Of a stretch of 64,000 nt of DNA, positions 52,685 through 63,918 are shown one piece after another (positions within the stretch are counted from its first letter, which is position 1; each line of letters opens with the position of its first letter). The position numbers and the translations under genes were made by a program. The DNA is from Rhodococcus qingshengii JCM 15477. Its GTDB lineage: Bacteria; Actinomycetota; Actinomycetes; Mycobacteriales; Mycobacteriaceae. Where the stretch lies: NCBI RefSeq assembly GCF_023221595.1, contig NZ_CP096563.1, positions 3,082,501 to 3,146,500 of the forward strand, written 5' to 3'. The notes below the pieces were generated by a model. The model was not told the origin of the DNA. It worked only from the letters and a program-made list of their open reading frames with translations, and did not search any database.

Positions 52685-54576
52685 GTGTCATTAGCTTCAG
52701 AAGCCGAGGCTGTCGAGCAGGCGTACGCGGAGTGGCAGCGCTCCGTAGCCGGTGTGCTCGCCAAGTCCCGCAGAGTCGATGCGGCAGAACTGGGCCCCGA
52801 GCCACAGAAACTGCTCGAAACCGTCACCTACGACGGTGTCACTGTCGCACCGCTCTACAGCCCACGCGACGAGCGTCCCGAGCAGAGCTTGCCGGGCACG
52901 TTTCCGTACGTGCGTGGCGTCGACGCTCACCGTGATGTCAATGCCGGTTGGTTGGTTTCCGCTGCATTCGGAACCGCCTCGGCGGCCGAGACCAATCGCG
53001 CCATCCTGGACGCCCTCGAAAACGGAGTCAGCGCACTCTGGTTGAAGGTGGGCGCCGACGGCGTTCCGGTCACCGACCTCGCCGCTGCGCTCGAGGGCGT
53101 GCTTCTCGACCTCGCACCGCTCACGCTCGATGCAGGCGCAGCGACAAACGATGCAGCCCGAGCACTCTTCTCACTCCTCGATGCACGCAGCGAAGCCGGC
53201 GACGGTGTCAGCGATCGCAGCAGTATCCGAGTTCACCTCGGTGCAGCACCGCTGACCAGTTCGTTCTCCGGCGCAGCCGACGTCGAATTTGCAGGCGCAG
53301 TCGAGTTGGCCGCCCTCGCCGCCGCTCGTGCGGAAACCGTGCACGCGATCACCGTGGACGGCACGGCCTTTCACAACGCGGGTGCCGGCGACGCCGAAGA
53401 ACTCGGAGCCGCAATCGCCGCCGGCCTCGAGTACCTCCGTGCACTCACCGCCCAGAGCGGCCTGACCATCGGTGCTGCGTTGTCGCAGTTGGCTTTCCGC
53501 TACGCGGCAACCGACGATCAGTTCCAGACCATCGCGAAGTTCCGCGCCGCACGTCTCGTATGGGCACGCATCGCCCAGGTCTGCGGAGCTTCCGATTTTG
53601 GTGGAGCGCCGCAGCACGCAGTCACCTCCGCCGCGATGATGGCTCAGCGTGATCCCTGGGTGAACATGCTGCGCACGACCCTCGCTGCATTCGGCGCCGG
53701 CGTCGGCGGAGCAGATGCAGTGACTGTTCTTCCGTTCGACGTCGCCCTGGCCGACGGCACCCTCGGTGTCAGCAAGTCCTTCTCCTCGCGCATCGCGCGC
53801 AACACACAGCTGCTCCTGCTCGAGGAGTCGCACCTGGGCCGTGTCCTCGATCCGTCGGCCGGGTCTTGGTACGTCGAGGACCTGACACAGCAGATCGCCG
53901 CCACCGCGTGGGAGTTCTTCCAGGAAATCGAAGCAGCCGGCGGATATCTGGCGGCACTCGAAGCGGGAATCGTCTCCGGTCGCATCGCCGCTACCAAGGC
54001 CAAGCGCGACTCCGACATCGCACACCGCAAGACCACGGTCACCGGTGTCAACGAGTTCCCGAACCTCGGCGAAACGCCGCTGTCCGCCGAAGCCGTCGAG
54101 CCCGGCCAGTCCGTCGCCCGCTACGCAGCTGCATTCGAAGCGCTTCGTGACCGTTCGGACGCGTTCCTCGCCGCCGGCGGCGCCCGTCCCACTGCGCTTC
54201 TCGCGCCGCTGGGCTCGGTTGCAGAACACAACGTGCGCACCACGTTTGCGTCCAACCTGCTCGCTTCGGGTGGTATCGACGCAGTCAACCCCGGCCCGCT
54301 CGAGGTGGGCGCCGAGGCCATCTCCGCTGCAGTCAAGGCTTCCGGTGCCACCGTCGCCGTGCTGTGCGGCACGGACAAGCGATACGGCGAGAGCGCCGCA
54401 GCGGCCGTCGCCGAACTTCGCGCCGCCGGCATCACCAAGGTGCTGCTCGCAGGACCGGAGAAGGCAGTCGCCGACGCGACCGGCGATTCTCGCCCGGACG
54501 GATTCCTCACCGCCCGCATCGACGCAGTGTCGGCTCTGACCGAACTGCTCGACTTCATCGAGACGGGAAGCTCCAA

Positions 54577-54580
<4 letters not shown>
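52685..54580 (+). CDS. mutA: Methylmalonyl-CoA mutase small subunit
   Basis: Partner subunit of the B12-dependent mutase that links propionyl-CoA/odd-chain and cholesterol catabolism with succinyl-CoA, and runs backwards to make methylmalonyl units for methyl-branched lipids. 631 residues with a TIM-barrel half (about 80-450) and a degenerate B12-binding half (about 490-631) that lacks DxHxxG, as expected for MutA. GTG 52685 has a GAGAGGGAG site. The stop overlaps mutB as GTGA. Confidence 0.95.
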
Positions 54581-56829
<2,249 letters not shown>

Positions 56830-56846
56830 GAAGGGGGTCACTGAAG

Positions 56847-57839
56847 ATGGCACGTCAGCCCATCGACATTGATTCCCTCGCCGAGGCGGTGCGCGGAAAT
56901 CAGCGTGCCGGCCTCGCTCGGGCGATCACCCTCGTCGAGTCCACTCGCGACGACCACCGGGCCCTCGCGCAGCAACTTCTACTGAAGTTGCTGCCGGAGG
57001 CCGGGGGAGCGCACCGGATCGGCATCACCGGAGTTCCCGGCGTCGGCAAGTCGACCTTCATCGACGCGCTCGGAATGTACTTGCTGAGCAAGGGACATCG
57101 GGTTGCGGTGTTGGCGGTCGATCCGTCGTCCACCCGCACCGGCGGCTCGATTCTCGGCGACAAGACACGCATGGCTCGGCTCACCGTCGAACCGAATGCG
57201 TACATCCGGCCGTCACCGACGTCCGGCACGCTCGGTGGTGTTGCCAAGGCAACCCGCGAGACCATCGTGCTTCTCGAAGCTGCCGGTTTCGACGTCATCC
57301 TGGTGGAAACGGTGGGTGTCGGCCAGTCCGAAGTCACTGTTGCCAACATGGTGGACTGCTTCACGTTCCTGACCCTCGCTCGTACCGGTGATCAGCTCCA
57401 GGGCATCAAGAAGGGTGTCCTCGAGCTCGCAGATCTGGTGGCGGTCAACAAGGCCGATGGCAAGCATGAGCGCGAGGCAAAGGGCGCTGCCCGTGAATTG
57501 GCGGGTGCGCTTCGCCTGATCTACCCGCACGACGCCATCTGGAAGCCGCCCGTCATCACGATGAGCGGTCTCGAAGGTGTCGGGCTGGACGAGTTCTGGG
57601 GAACTGTCACCAAACACCGTGAGGTGCTCACCGAAGCGGGACAGTTCGAGGAGAAGCGTCGCAAGCAACAGGTCGATTGGACCTGGACGATGGTCAACGA
57701 TCAGCTGCTACGCAGGCTCTCGAGCAACGATCGGGTGCGTGCGATCCGGGCCGACGTCGAGCAGAGCGTGCGTGACGGTTCGCTGACGGCAGCGTTGGCG
57801 GCGGGGCGAATTCTCGACGCGTTCGACGGAAGCAACTAG
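56847..57839 (+). CDS. meaB: MeaB, GTPase chaperone of methylmalonyl-CoA mutase
   Basis: G3E-family GTPase that protects and reloads the mutase with adenosylcobalamin. 330 residues: Walker [10 protein letters not shown] (62-70), [18 protein letters not shown], Walker B-like [12 protein letters not shown] and NKADG as the guanine specificity motif. It follows mutB by 17 bases, so the mutase and its chaperone are one operon. The M. tuberculosis counterpart is Rv1496. Confidence 0.95.
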   Translation: MARQPIDIDSLAEAVRGNQRAGLARAITLVESTRDDHRALAQQLLLKLLPEAGGAHRIGITGVPGVGKSTFIDALGMYLLSKGHRVAVLAVDPSSTRTGGSILGDKTRMARLTVEPNAYIRPSPTSGTLGGVAKATRETIVLLEAAGFDVILVETVGVGQSEVTVANMVDCFTFLTLARTGDQLQGIKKGVLELADLVAVNKADGKHEREAKGAARELAGALRLIYPHDAIWKPPVITMSGLEGVGLDEFWGTVTKHREVLTEAGQFEEKRRKQQVDWTWTMVNDQLLRRLSSNDRVRAIRADVEQSVRDGSLTAALAAGRILDAFDGSN

Positions 57840-57852
57840 CGCGGAAAGAACA

Positions 57853-57888
57853 AAATCCCGGGTATCCGAGCGCGGATACCCGGGATTT
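57853..57888. terminator. Bidirectional hairpin between meaB and tauE-like gene
   Basis: A perfect 16-base stem AAATCCCGGGTATCCG / CGGATACCCGGGATTT with an AGCG loop, between two convergent genes. The A/T ends allow function in both directions. Confidence 0.88.
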
Positions 57889-57901
57889 CTTCTGTGACGA
57901 G

Positions 57902-58849
57902 CTATCGTTCGCGCTTGACTGCAGGCTCGGTGAGTTCGGTCTCGACAGCGAGTTCGACTCCCGTGAAATCGCCTTCTGCCTCGGCCGGGGTGAGAGTGGA
58001 CCGCTTCCACGCGTAGAACAGCAGCGCTGCCCACGCGCCGAGAATGGTCAGGTAACCGGCCACTGTGACCGCCCCGGTGATGTCGAAGGATTTGAACAGC
58101 TTCTGTGCGTTGGTCAACACGATGACGCCGCCCACCGCCGTTCCGAGCAAGGTTGCAGGTACGCGGCTGACCAGCCACGCCGCGAACGGAGCTGCGATGA
58201 CACCGCCGAGCGCGAGACCGGCGACAACGAGGAGGTTTCCCGCCGACTCACGTCCCAATCCGACAAGGAATCCCAGCGACGCGGCTGACGCGACCAGAAA
58301 CTCCGAGGCGCTGACCGAGCCGATCACGGTGCGCGGCGCGGTCTTTCCTCGTGAGAGCAGCGTGCTGGTGGTGATCGGACCCCAACCACCACCGCCGGAT
58401 GCATCGATAAAACCACCGAACAGGCCGAGTGGGGACAGGAAACGTGCAGTGTGCGGGGTGGTACGAGCGTCCGCGACGGCCGGTGGGCGGACCGAAAAGC
58501 GTAGTGCCACATAGATACCGATGGCCAGCAGGATCGTCGCCGTGATGGGGACTGCCGCTTCGGTGGACAGACCCGAGAGCACAGTTGCGCCGATGAATGC
58601 ACCGACTGCGCCGGGCACACCGAGCTTGGCGACGAGCTTCCAGTCGATGTTCTTGAACTTCCAATGCGACACACCCGAAGCGAGGGTGGTGCCGACCTCG
58701 GCCAGGTGAACAGCGGCGCTGGCCTGAGCCGGACCGAGGCCACCGATCATCAACAGAGTGGTTGCGGTGACACCGAAGGCCATACCGAGGGCGCCGTCGA
58801 CGAGCTGGGCGCCGACGCCGACAAGGGTGAACAAAAGAAGGTTGAACAT
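57902..58849 (-). CDS. TauE/SafE family sulfur-anion exporter
   Basis: 315-residue membrane protein with eight to nine hydrophobic helices and the family landmarks (AFGVTATTLLMIGGLGPAQASAAVHLAEVGTT near 25-55; GLFGGFIDASGGGGWGP near 140-155). TauE/SafE proteins move sulfite, sulfoacetate or similar anions out of the cell. The C-terminal 35 residues are a cytoplasmic charged tail. ATG 58849 has GGAG upstream. A short cysteine-ending ORF in its leader suggests control by cysteine supply, which fits a sulfur-anion substrate. Confidence 0.88.
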   Translation of the reverse strand: MFNLLLFTLVGVGAQLVDGALGMAFGVTATTLLMIGGLGPAQASAAVHLAEVGTTLASGVSHWKFKNIDWKLVAKLGVPGAVGAFIGATVLSGLSTEAAVPITATILLAIGIYVALRFSVRPPAVADARTTPHTARFLSPLGLFGGFIDASGGGGWGPITTSTLLSRGKTAPRTVIGSVSASEFLVASAASLGFLVGLGRESAGNLLVVAGLALGGVIAAPFAAWLVSRVPATLLGTAVGGVIVLTNAQKLFKSFDITGAVTVAGYLTILGAWAALLFYAWKRSTLTPAEAEGDFTGVELAVETELTEPAVKRER

Positions 58850-58895
58850 GAGAAGACAGACTCCGAGCGAAGAAGCGACAAAGTCAGGGGTGCAG

Positions 58896-58913
58896 GCAGC
58901 GAGAAATCGCCGC
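58896..58913 (-). promoter_or_regulatory. Hairpin directly after the cysteine leader ORF
   Basis: On the transcribed (minus) strand GCGGCGA-TTTC-TCGCTGC makes a seven-pair stem with one G-U, starting at the base after the leader ORF stop. It could be sensitive to a ribosome paused on the terminal cysteine codons. Confidence 0.45.
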
Positions 58914-59015
58914 TCAGCAACACGCCTGATCGAAGCATGCGCTACGACGAGTGGGCCAGAACGCCATCAATCCGAGCGCAAATGCCGGGGAGGCATCGTG
59001 GCTGGAAATCTGCAC
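58914..59015 (-). CDS. Cysteine-rich leader peptide upstream of the tauE-like gene
   Basis: 33-codon ORF that ends RRSACFDQACC-stop, three cysteines within its last seven residues. GTG 59015 is favoured because AAAGGA lies six bases upstream; other in-frame starts are ATG 59054 and ATG 58967 (MAFWPTRRSACFDQACC). The stop is 64 bases before the tauE-like ATG. Cysteine-terminated short ORFs act as cysteine-responsive attenuators of sulfur genes in mycobacteria. That this one is translated is inference. Confidence 0.6.
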   Translation of the reverse strand: MQISSHDASPAFALGLMAFWPTRRSACFDQACC

Positions 59016-59057
59016 GTCAGGTCCTTTGTTCTCGTTCGTTGGTGTTCTGTCCATGCG

Positions 59058-59084
59058 AGCATAGCCGGTGCCCGGCTCGGTCAA
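59058..59084 (-). promoter_or_regulatory. Promoter candidate of the tauE-like leader
   Basis: Minus-strand TTGACC (59084-59079) and TATGCT (59063-59058) with a 15-base spacer, overlapping the stop codon of the nucleoside hydrolase. The transcript would start near 59050, giving a leader of about 200 bases that contains the cysteine ORF. Confidence 0.45.
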
Positions 59085-60115
59085 CCCACGACGCGGGCGT
59101 AATTTCCCACTCGGTGGACAAGTCGATCGAAGAATTCCGCCGGATCGGTTCTGACCGCGATATCCGCGTTGGGCTTACGCTGCCAGTGCCCGACCCAGTC
59201 CGCGACCGTCGTTCCGATCAGCAGTGGACTCTCGGTTTCGACATCTACCGTTGCCGGTTTCAGCGTCGCCAGGCTCGGATCGAGCGCGACGGCAGCAGCG
59301 AAGGGATCATGCATGTGAGCAAGAAATCCCTGGTCGTATTCACGATGGAATTCCATGTAGAACCGGATTGCGTCGGACATATGCCTGATCACGCTGTTGG
59401 ACGCGGAACTGCGGACGTCGGGACCGTCGTCAGGCGAGATGATCTCTTCCGGGGTGCTCCCGGCAGCTTCGGCGAGCCGACGCACATGTTCGGGGAACAT
59501 CTCGATGGATTCGGTGACGTTGAGGCCGCAGATGATCGGGCGCCGGTGCGCGGGTACGACGGAGAACGCGTCGAACACCTCCTTGGCGGCGTGCGGATCC
59601 ACCGAGACGTTCCACTCCGCGGTCGGCGTCGTGTTGCCCGGATAGTTGAACGACCCACCCATCACTACCAGTCGCTTCAGCAGAGACGGCAGATCGGGTT
59701 CACGTCTGATCGCCAAGGCCAGGTTGGTGAGCGGCCCCGTCACCAGCCCGGTGAGTTGTCCGGGGTACTCCCGGACGAGATCCACCCAGAGGTCGGTGGC
59801 GGTTCGGACCGAGCGCTTGCGACCCGAATCGGGGAGGACCGCATGGCCGATTCCTTGCGGACCGTGAGTCTCCTCGGTGGTGCGCAACGGTATGACCAAT
59901 GGCTCGCGGGCGCCGAGTGCAACCTCGATGTCCGGGGCGCCGCAGAGCGCAAGCCAGTTCAAGTTGTTGGCCGCGACCTGTTCCACCGGAACGTTGCCGG
60001 CGGTGCTCGCAATCCCCAGTATCTCGGCTTCGGGGCTGGCAAGGAGATAGAGAAGCGCCAACGAGTCGTCGATACCGGTGTCGACGTCGACGATGAGTTT
60101 GTGCATGTCACTCAT
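59081..60115 (-). CDS. Inosine-uridine-preferring nucleoside hydrolase family protein
   Basis: Hydrolyses the N-glycosidic bond of nucleosides for salvage. 344 residues with the calcium-binding DVDTGIDDSLAL at the N-terminus, VVMGGSFNYPGNTTPTAEWNVSVDPHAA and HMHDPFAAAVALDP. ATG 60115 overlaps the OsmC gene by eight bases (ATGAGTGA); ATG 60106 is an alternative. Cytoplasmic; the base preference cannot be read. Confidence 0.92.
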   Translation of the reverse strand: MSDMHKLIVDVDTGIDDSLALLYLLASPEAEILGIASTAGNVPVEQVAANNLNWLALCGAPDIEVALGAREPLVIPLRTTEETHGPQGIGHAVLPDSGRKRSVRTATDLWVDLVREYPGQLTGLVTGPLTNLALAIRREPDLPSLLKRLVVMGGSFNYPGNTTPTAEWNVSVDPHAAKEVFDAFSVVPAHRRPIICGLNVTESIEMFPEHVRRLAEAAGSTPEEIISPDDGPDVRSSASNSVIRHMSDAIRFYMEFHREYDQGFLAHMHDPFAAAVALDPSLATLKPATVDVETESPLLIGTTVADWVGHWQRKPNADIAVRTDPAEFFDRLVHRVGNYARVVG

Positions 60116-60584
60116 CGGTGGCCACCAGGATCGTCGGGGAATGCAGGACGGGGAAGTTCACCGACCGAGCGATGAAGCACTTCGTGTGTGCGGGGCCGTG
60201 AAGCTCCTGGGCCTTCTCGACCATCGACGCCTCCGCGACCAACACCGTCGGATTCAACGTCACTTCGATGAACTGGCCGCCGCCATCGGATTCCTCGATC
60301 ATGCTGCCGACCGGCTGATCGCTGTAGTCGAGAACGACGACCCCAGCGGCAGCTGCCAGCCCGAGGTACCAGAGCATGTGGCACTGGGCGAGGGAGGCAA
60401 CGAGCAGTTCCTCGGGGTTCCATCGCTGCGCGTCACCGCGGAACGAGGGATCGGAGCTGCCGAGAAGTTCCGGCTTTCCGACCGCGGATATTGCATGATT
60501 GCGCGAATATCCCTGCGTGCTGGACGTTCCGGTTCCCAGATCGCCCGTCCACTGAAGGTCGAGTGTGTAGGTATGTGACTTCAC
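60108..60584 (-). CDS. OsmC/Ohr-like peroxiredoxin family protein
   Basis: 158-residue OsmC-fold protein, with N-terminal beta strands (HTYTLDLQWTG), the peroxidatic cysteine in LLVASLAQCHMLWYL and a second cysteine in AHTKCFIARSVNFPV. It reduces organic hydroperoxides in known members. GTG 60584. Overlap with the nucleoside hydrolase suggests co-translation. Physiological substrate unknown. Confidence 0.9.
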   Translation of the reverse strand: MKSHTYTLDLQWTGDLGTGTSSTQGYSRNHAISAVGKPELLGSSDPSFRGDAQRWNPEELLVASLAQCHMLWYLGLAAAAGVVVLDYSDQPVGSMIEESDGGGQFIEVTLNPTVLVAEASMVEKAQELHGPAHTKCFIARSVNFPVLHSPTILVATDE

Positions 60585-60615
60585 AGGTCCATCTTGCCCT
60601 GAATGTGCCGGTCCC

Positions 60616-61929
60616 TCAGCGTGCCCACTCCGCGCGATCCGATCCCCACGGATGGGCTGGTTCGGGGTAGTCCTCGAACTCTGCCAGCGCGGGTCGTGCG
60701 GTGGTCACGTCGGCATGGTTGACAACAACATTCAGGCCGGGAGCCGTCGGCAGACCAGGATGGGCGGTTCGGCCGGGTGCGTCGAGAAGACGAGCGCCTG
60801 TGCTTGCCAGCGACACGTCGACGTCGCGGCCACGGCCGTCGTGCGAGCGCAGTGTCAACGCGTCGAGGATCCCCGCTGCCAGGAAGTATCCGGTCGAGTG
60901 GTCGAGTGCCTGCGCCGGAAGTGCGCCAGGGTTCTCACCACCCTCGAGGAACGAAATGCCGGACGCGGCCTGCACGATGCTGTCGAAGCCGCGGCGATTC
61001 GCCCACGGACCTTCCCATCCCCATGCGCTGACGCGCCCGTGAATCAGGTGGGCGGGAAGATCCTGCCCGATGAGCGCTTCGAGTGCACCCGGCCGGTAGC
61101 CGGTGACCAGTACGTCTGCGGTTTCGAGGAGTTCTCGGAACGCTGCCGCTCCCGCCGAGGATTTCAGGTCGAGAAGCGCCGACCGCTTGCCCTGTCCACT
61201 GTCGAGGTGCTGCCATCCGATCTCGGGGATCGCCGGGGGATCGATCCGCAGAACGTCAGCGCCGACCAACGCCAGGGCACGCGTCGCGACCGGACCGGCG
61301 ATGACGCGGGTCAGGTCGAGAACGCGTGGGCGCGTCGGATGCGTGCGGGGTTTTCCCTCGTCGCGTGCTCGGATGGATACCAGAGGCGCAGACCTCGCAG
61401 CTGCGCACTGCTCACTCAGGCGCCACTCGGTCTCGGTACGAACACGGACCGCGATGGCTCCGATCTCGGCGGCCTGCTGCTCGATCTCGATGGCGCTGAG
61501 TTCGGATATCCGTTGCGCCACTGCATCTTTGGGTGATCCATGATCGAGCGCGAGGACGGCGATCAGGCGGTCGCGATGGTGCGGATAGTTGCCGTGCGTG
61601 CGGACCCAACCGTCGCGGGCGGCAAAGAACCCCGAGTGCTCGGAGAACCCGTTGATCGGCTCGCCGCCGATCCGGAACAGTCGATCGCTCGAGAAGGACG
61701 CGGCGATGCGCTCGGGATCGAGGGTCCAGTATCCGTCGCCCGGGCCGGTTGACCGATGAATCGCCGAGGCGAACGCCGCTACCGAGCCCGCAGCGAGGTC
61801 GAACACCGGCAAGTGCGCCGCAAGGGAACCCGCCGAGTCCGGGCATTCGATGTGCCCGCGTCGGTCGTCGCTGTGCACCCCGACGTCACGCTGGTATTCG
61901 TCGAGATAGAACCCGTACCCGTGATCCAT
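60616..61929 (-). CDS. Family III CoA-transferase (CaiB/BaiF type), apparently permuted
   Basis: 437 residues. The usual family start (RVLDLTRVIAGPVATRALALVGADVLRID) only appears at residue about 200, followed by GKRSALLDLKS, TGYRPGALEALIG, and RRGFDSIVQAASG with the likely catalytic aspartate, then GRDVDVSL. The segment normally C-terminal (DGWVRTHGNYPHHRDRLIAVL and the alpha-helical part with EIGAIAVRVRTETEWRLSEQ) lies in front, at about 100-195. This could be a circular permutation or a fusion of two half-copies. ATG 61929 has an AAAGG site. Substrates unknown. Confidence 0.8.
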   Translation of the reverse strand: MDHGYGFYLDEYQRDVGVHSDDRRGHIECPDSAGSLAAHLPVFDLAAGSVAAFASAIHRSTGPGDGYWTLDPERIAASFSSDRLFRIGGEPINGFSEHSGFFAARDGWVRTHGNYPHHRDRLIAVLALDHGSPKDAVAQRISELSAIEIEQQAAEIGAIAVRVRTETEWRLSEQCAAARSAPLVSIRARDEGKPRTHPTRPRVLDLTRVIAGPVATRALALVGADVLRIDPPAIPEIGWQHLDSGQGKRSALLDLKSSAGAAAFRELLETADVLVTGYRPGALEALIGQDLPAHLIHGRVSAWGWEGPWANRRGFDSIVQAASGISFLEGGENPGALPAQALDHSTGYFLAAGILDALTLRSHDGRGRDVDVSLASTGARLLDAPGRTAHPGLPTAPGLNVVVNHADVTTARPALAEFEDYPEPAHPWGSDRAEWAR

Positions 61930-61947
61930 GCGACGCCTTTCGGCAGT

Positions 61948-62826
61948 TCAGTGGCCGAGAAGCTCCCGGCACTTCTCTGCCAGCGTATCGCGGAGCGGCG
62001 CAGCACGATCCGCCAACTGTTGTTGCTGACGCACGTATTCGGCGCGGCCCGCGGGAGTTTCGATACGAATGGGGGAGTACCCGTACTCGGCGAGGTCGTA
62101 TGGGCTCGCGCGCATGTCGAGTTCACGGGCCAGGAGCGCGTGTTCGAAGCACCGCATCACCAGGTCGGAATCGACGAGTGGCAACAATTTGAAGCTCCAC
62201 TTGTACAGGTCCATACCGGCGTGCAGGCAGCCCGGCTGTTCGTGATCGATCTGAGTTTCGCGTGCAAGCGGGAGCGAGTTCTTGGGGGCCGCGTCCGGTG
62301 TGAAGAACCGGAACGCGTCGTAGTGCGTGCATTTGAGTGGCAGGGATTCGACGACCGCGTCGGTACCGGCGAACCCGAGTCGCAGCGGCACCGACTGGTG
62401 ACGGATTGCGTCCTCGCCGCCGCGATAGACCATCGCCCATTCGTGGAGGCCGAAGCAACCCAGCACAGCGGGCCGCGCAGACGTCTGATTCAACAGATTC
62501 CACACGAATTCGACTGTGTGACGCCGACGCTCCAGCACTGAGGCCTCAACCGTCGCGGTACCCGAATCGTCGACGCGGTAGCCGGAGAAGGCTGCGTATT
62601 CGGCGGCGTTCTCGAGCGCGACTCCGTACCCGGGGTGCCAGCGGCGCAGTTGAGCGGGTTTGAAGTTGTAGTACGTGAAGAGGAAGTCGTGCACCGGGTG
62701 AGAGATACCGGCGCTACGACGCGCTCGGTGCGGCTCGACGAGCTTCTCCACCTCCTCGAGGTGAAGTGCCCGCCGAGCCGTCCACTCGCTCTGCGCGAGT
62801 GCGAGTGAATGCACCGAACGTGTCAT
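61948..62826 (-). CDS. Conserved actinobacterial protein (often labelled 3-methyladenine glycosylase)
   Basis: 292 residues, soluble. The conserved core includes HPVHDFLFTYYNFKPAQLRRWHPGYGVALE, FGLHEWAMVY, LPLKCTHYDAFRFFTPDA and QPGCLHAGMDLYKWSFKLLPLVDSDLVM. Members are often annotated as 3-methyladenine DNA glycosylase, but no helix-hairpin-helix or known glycosylase motif is visible, so I do not trust that name. Several conserved His/Asp/Cys residues could bind a metal. It lies 18 bases before the CoA-transferase and three bases after the CNNM gene. Confidence 0.8.
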   Translation of the reverse strand: MTRSVHSLALAQSEWTARRALHLEEVEKLVEPHRARRSAGISHPVHDFLFTYYNFKPAQLRRWHPGYGVALENAAEYAAFSGYRVDDSGTATVEASVLERRRHTVEFVWNLLNQTSARPAVLGCFGLHEWAMVYRGGEDAIRHQSVPLRLGFAGTDAVVESLPLKCTHYDAFRFFTPDAAPKNSLPLARETQIDHEQPGCLHAGMDLYKWSFKLLPLVDSDLVMRCFEHALLARELDMRASPYDLAEYGYSPIRIETPAGRAEYVRQQQQLADRAAPLRDTLAEKCRELLGH

Positions 62827-62829
62827 CGA

Positions 62830-63918
62830 TCAGCTGTTTCTTTGTCCGGGAACAGCATCCGTGCCGCGATGCGTGCCATCGCGGACCGTTCCGACGTACT
62901 CCTCGAGGAGATCCTCGAGCGCGACGATACCGATCACCACTCCGTCAGCGTCCGTGACAGCGCCGAGGTGCGAGCTGGCCCGACGAAGGCCGGCCAACGC
63001 TTCGGCCAGCGGTGTGCTGAGCGGAACGATGGGCAGCGGCCGGATATCCGACGTCGGAACGACGGTGTCCGGTCCAGCGGCCTCGTCGAGCACCTCGTCG
63101 AGCACGTCCTTGAGGTGCACGTACCCAGCCAGCGATCCGTCGCTCGCTCGCACCGGGTAACGCGAGTATCCGGTCTCGATGACCGCACGCTCGATCTCAC
63201 CCAGTGTTGTTCCCGACGGTGTGAGGGGAATGGTCCGCACCTTGTCGAGAGTGATCAGGACCTCGGAGACGGTCCGGTCGGTCGATTCGAGTGCCTGCTT
63301 CAACCGCCGGTGTTCTTCGGCGTCGATCAGACCTTCGGATCGCGATTCACCGATCATCGCGGACAACTCCACCGCCGAGACCGTGACGTCGAGTTCGTCC
63401 TTGGGTTCGACGCGCAGGAGCTTGAGCACTCCGTTCGCGCACAGGTTGTAGAACGCGATGATCGGGCGAGCGATCTTGATGAATGCCAGATGCGCGGGAA
63501 CGAGCAGCATGGCCGTCTTCTCGGGGCCGGCCAACGCGATGTTCTTGGGCACCATCTCGCCGAGCAGGATGTGCAGCACGACGACGAGCGACAGCGCGAT
63601 GGCAAACGAGATCGGGTGCAGCAATCCGTCGGGCAGGCCGACGGCTTCCATCGGCACCTCGAGGAGGTGCGCAATGGCGGGCTCGGCGACCTTACCGAGG
63701 AGGATCGAGCAGATCGTGATGCCCAGCTGAGCCGCCGCAAGCATGAGCGAGAGGTTCTCACCGGCCTTGATGACTGTGAGCGCCCGCTTCTTGCCTTGCG
63801 CGACCAGTGCTTCGAGGCGGTCACGTCGTGCGGAGATCAGTGCGAACTCCGCACCGACGAAGAATGCATTGCCGGCGAGCAGCACGACGGTGAGGAGTAC
63901 ACCGAAGAGGTTATTCAT
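62830..63918 (-). CDS. CNNM/HlyC-CorC transporter-like protein with CBS pair
   Basis: 362-residue membrane protein with a DUF21/CNNM domain of three to four helices (about 1-170, AGNAFFVGAEFALISARRDRLEAL and LLGEMVPKNIALAGPEK) and two CBS domains (about 215-345). The family is linked with magnesium or cobalt efflux. It lacks the C-terminal CorC domain of full-length homologs. The start overlaps the stop of an upstream gene by eight bases, which in Mycobacteriales is a longer paralog. Confidence 0.9.
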   Translation of the reverse strand: MNNLFGVLLTVVLLAGNAFFVGAEFALISARRDRLEALVAQGKKRALTVIKAGENLSLMLAAAQLGITICSILLGKVAEPAIAHLLEVPMEAVGLPDGLLHPISFAIALSLVVVLHILLGEMVPKNIALAGPEKTAMLLVPAHLAFIKIARPIIAFYNLCANGVLKLLRVEPKDELDVTVSAVELSAMIGESRSEGLIDAEEHRRLKQALESTDRTVSEVLITLDKVRTIPLTPSGTTLGEIERAVIETGYSRYPVRASDGSLAGYVHLKDVLDEVLDEAAGPDTVVPTSDIRPLPIVPLSTPLAEALAGLRRASSHLGAVTDADGVVIGIVALEDLLEEYVGTVRDGTHRGTDAVPGQRNS

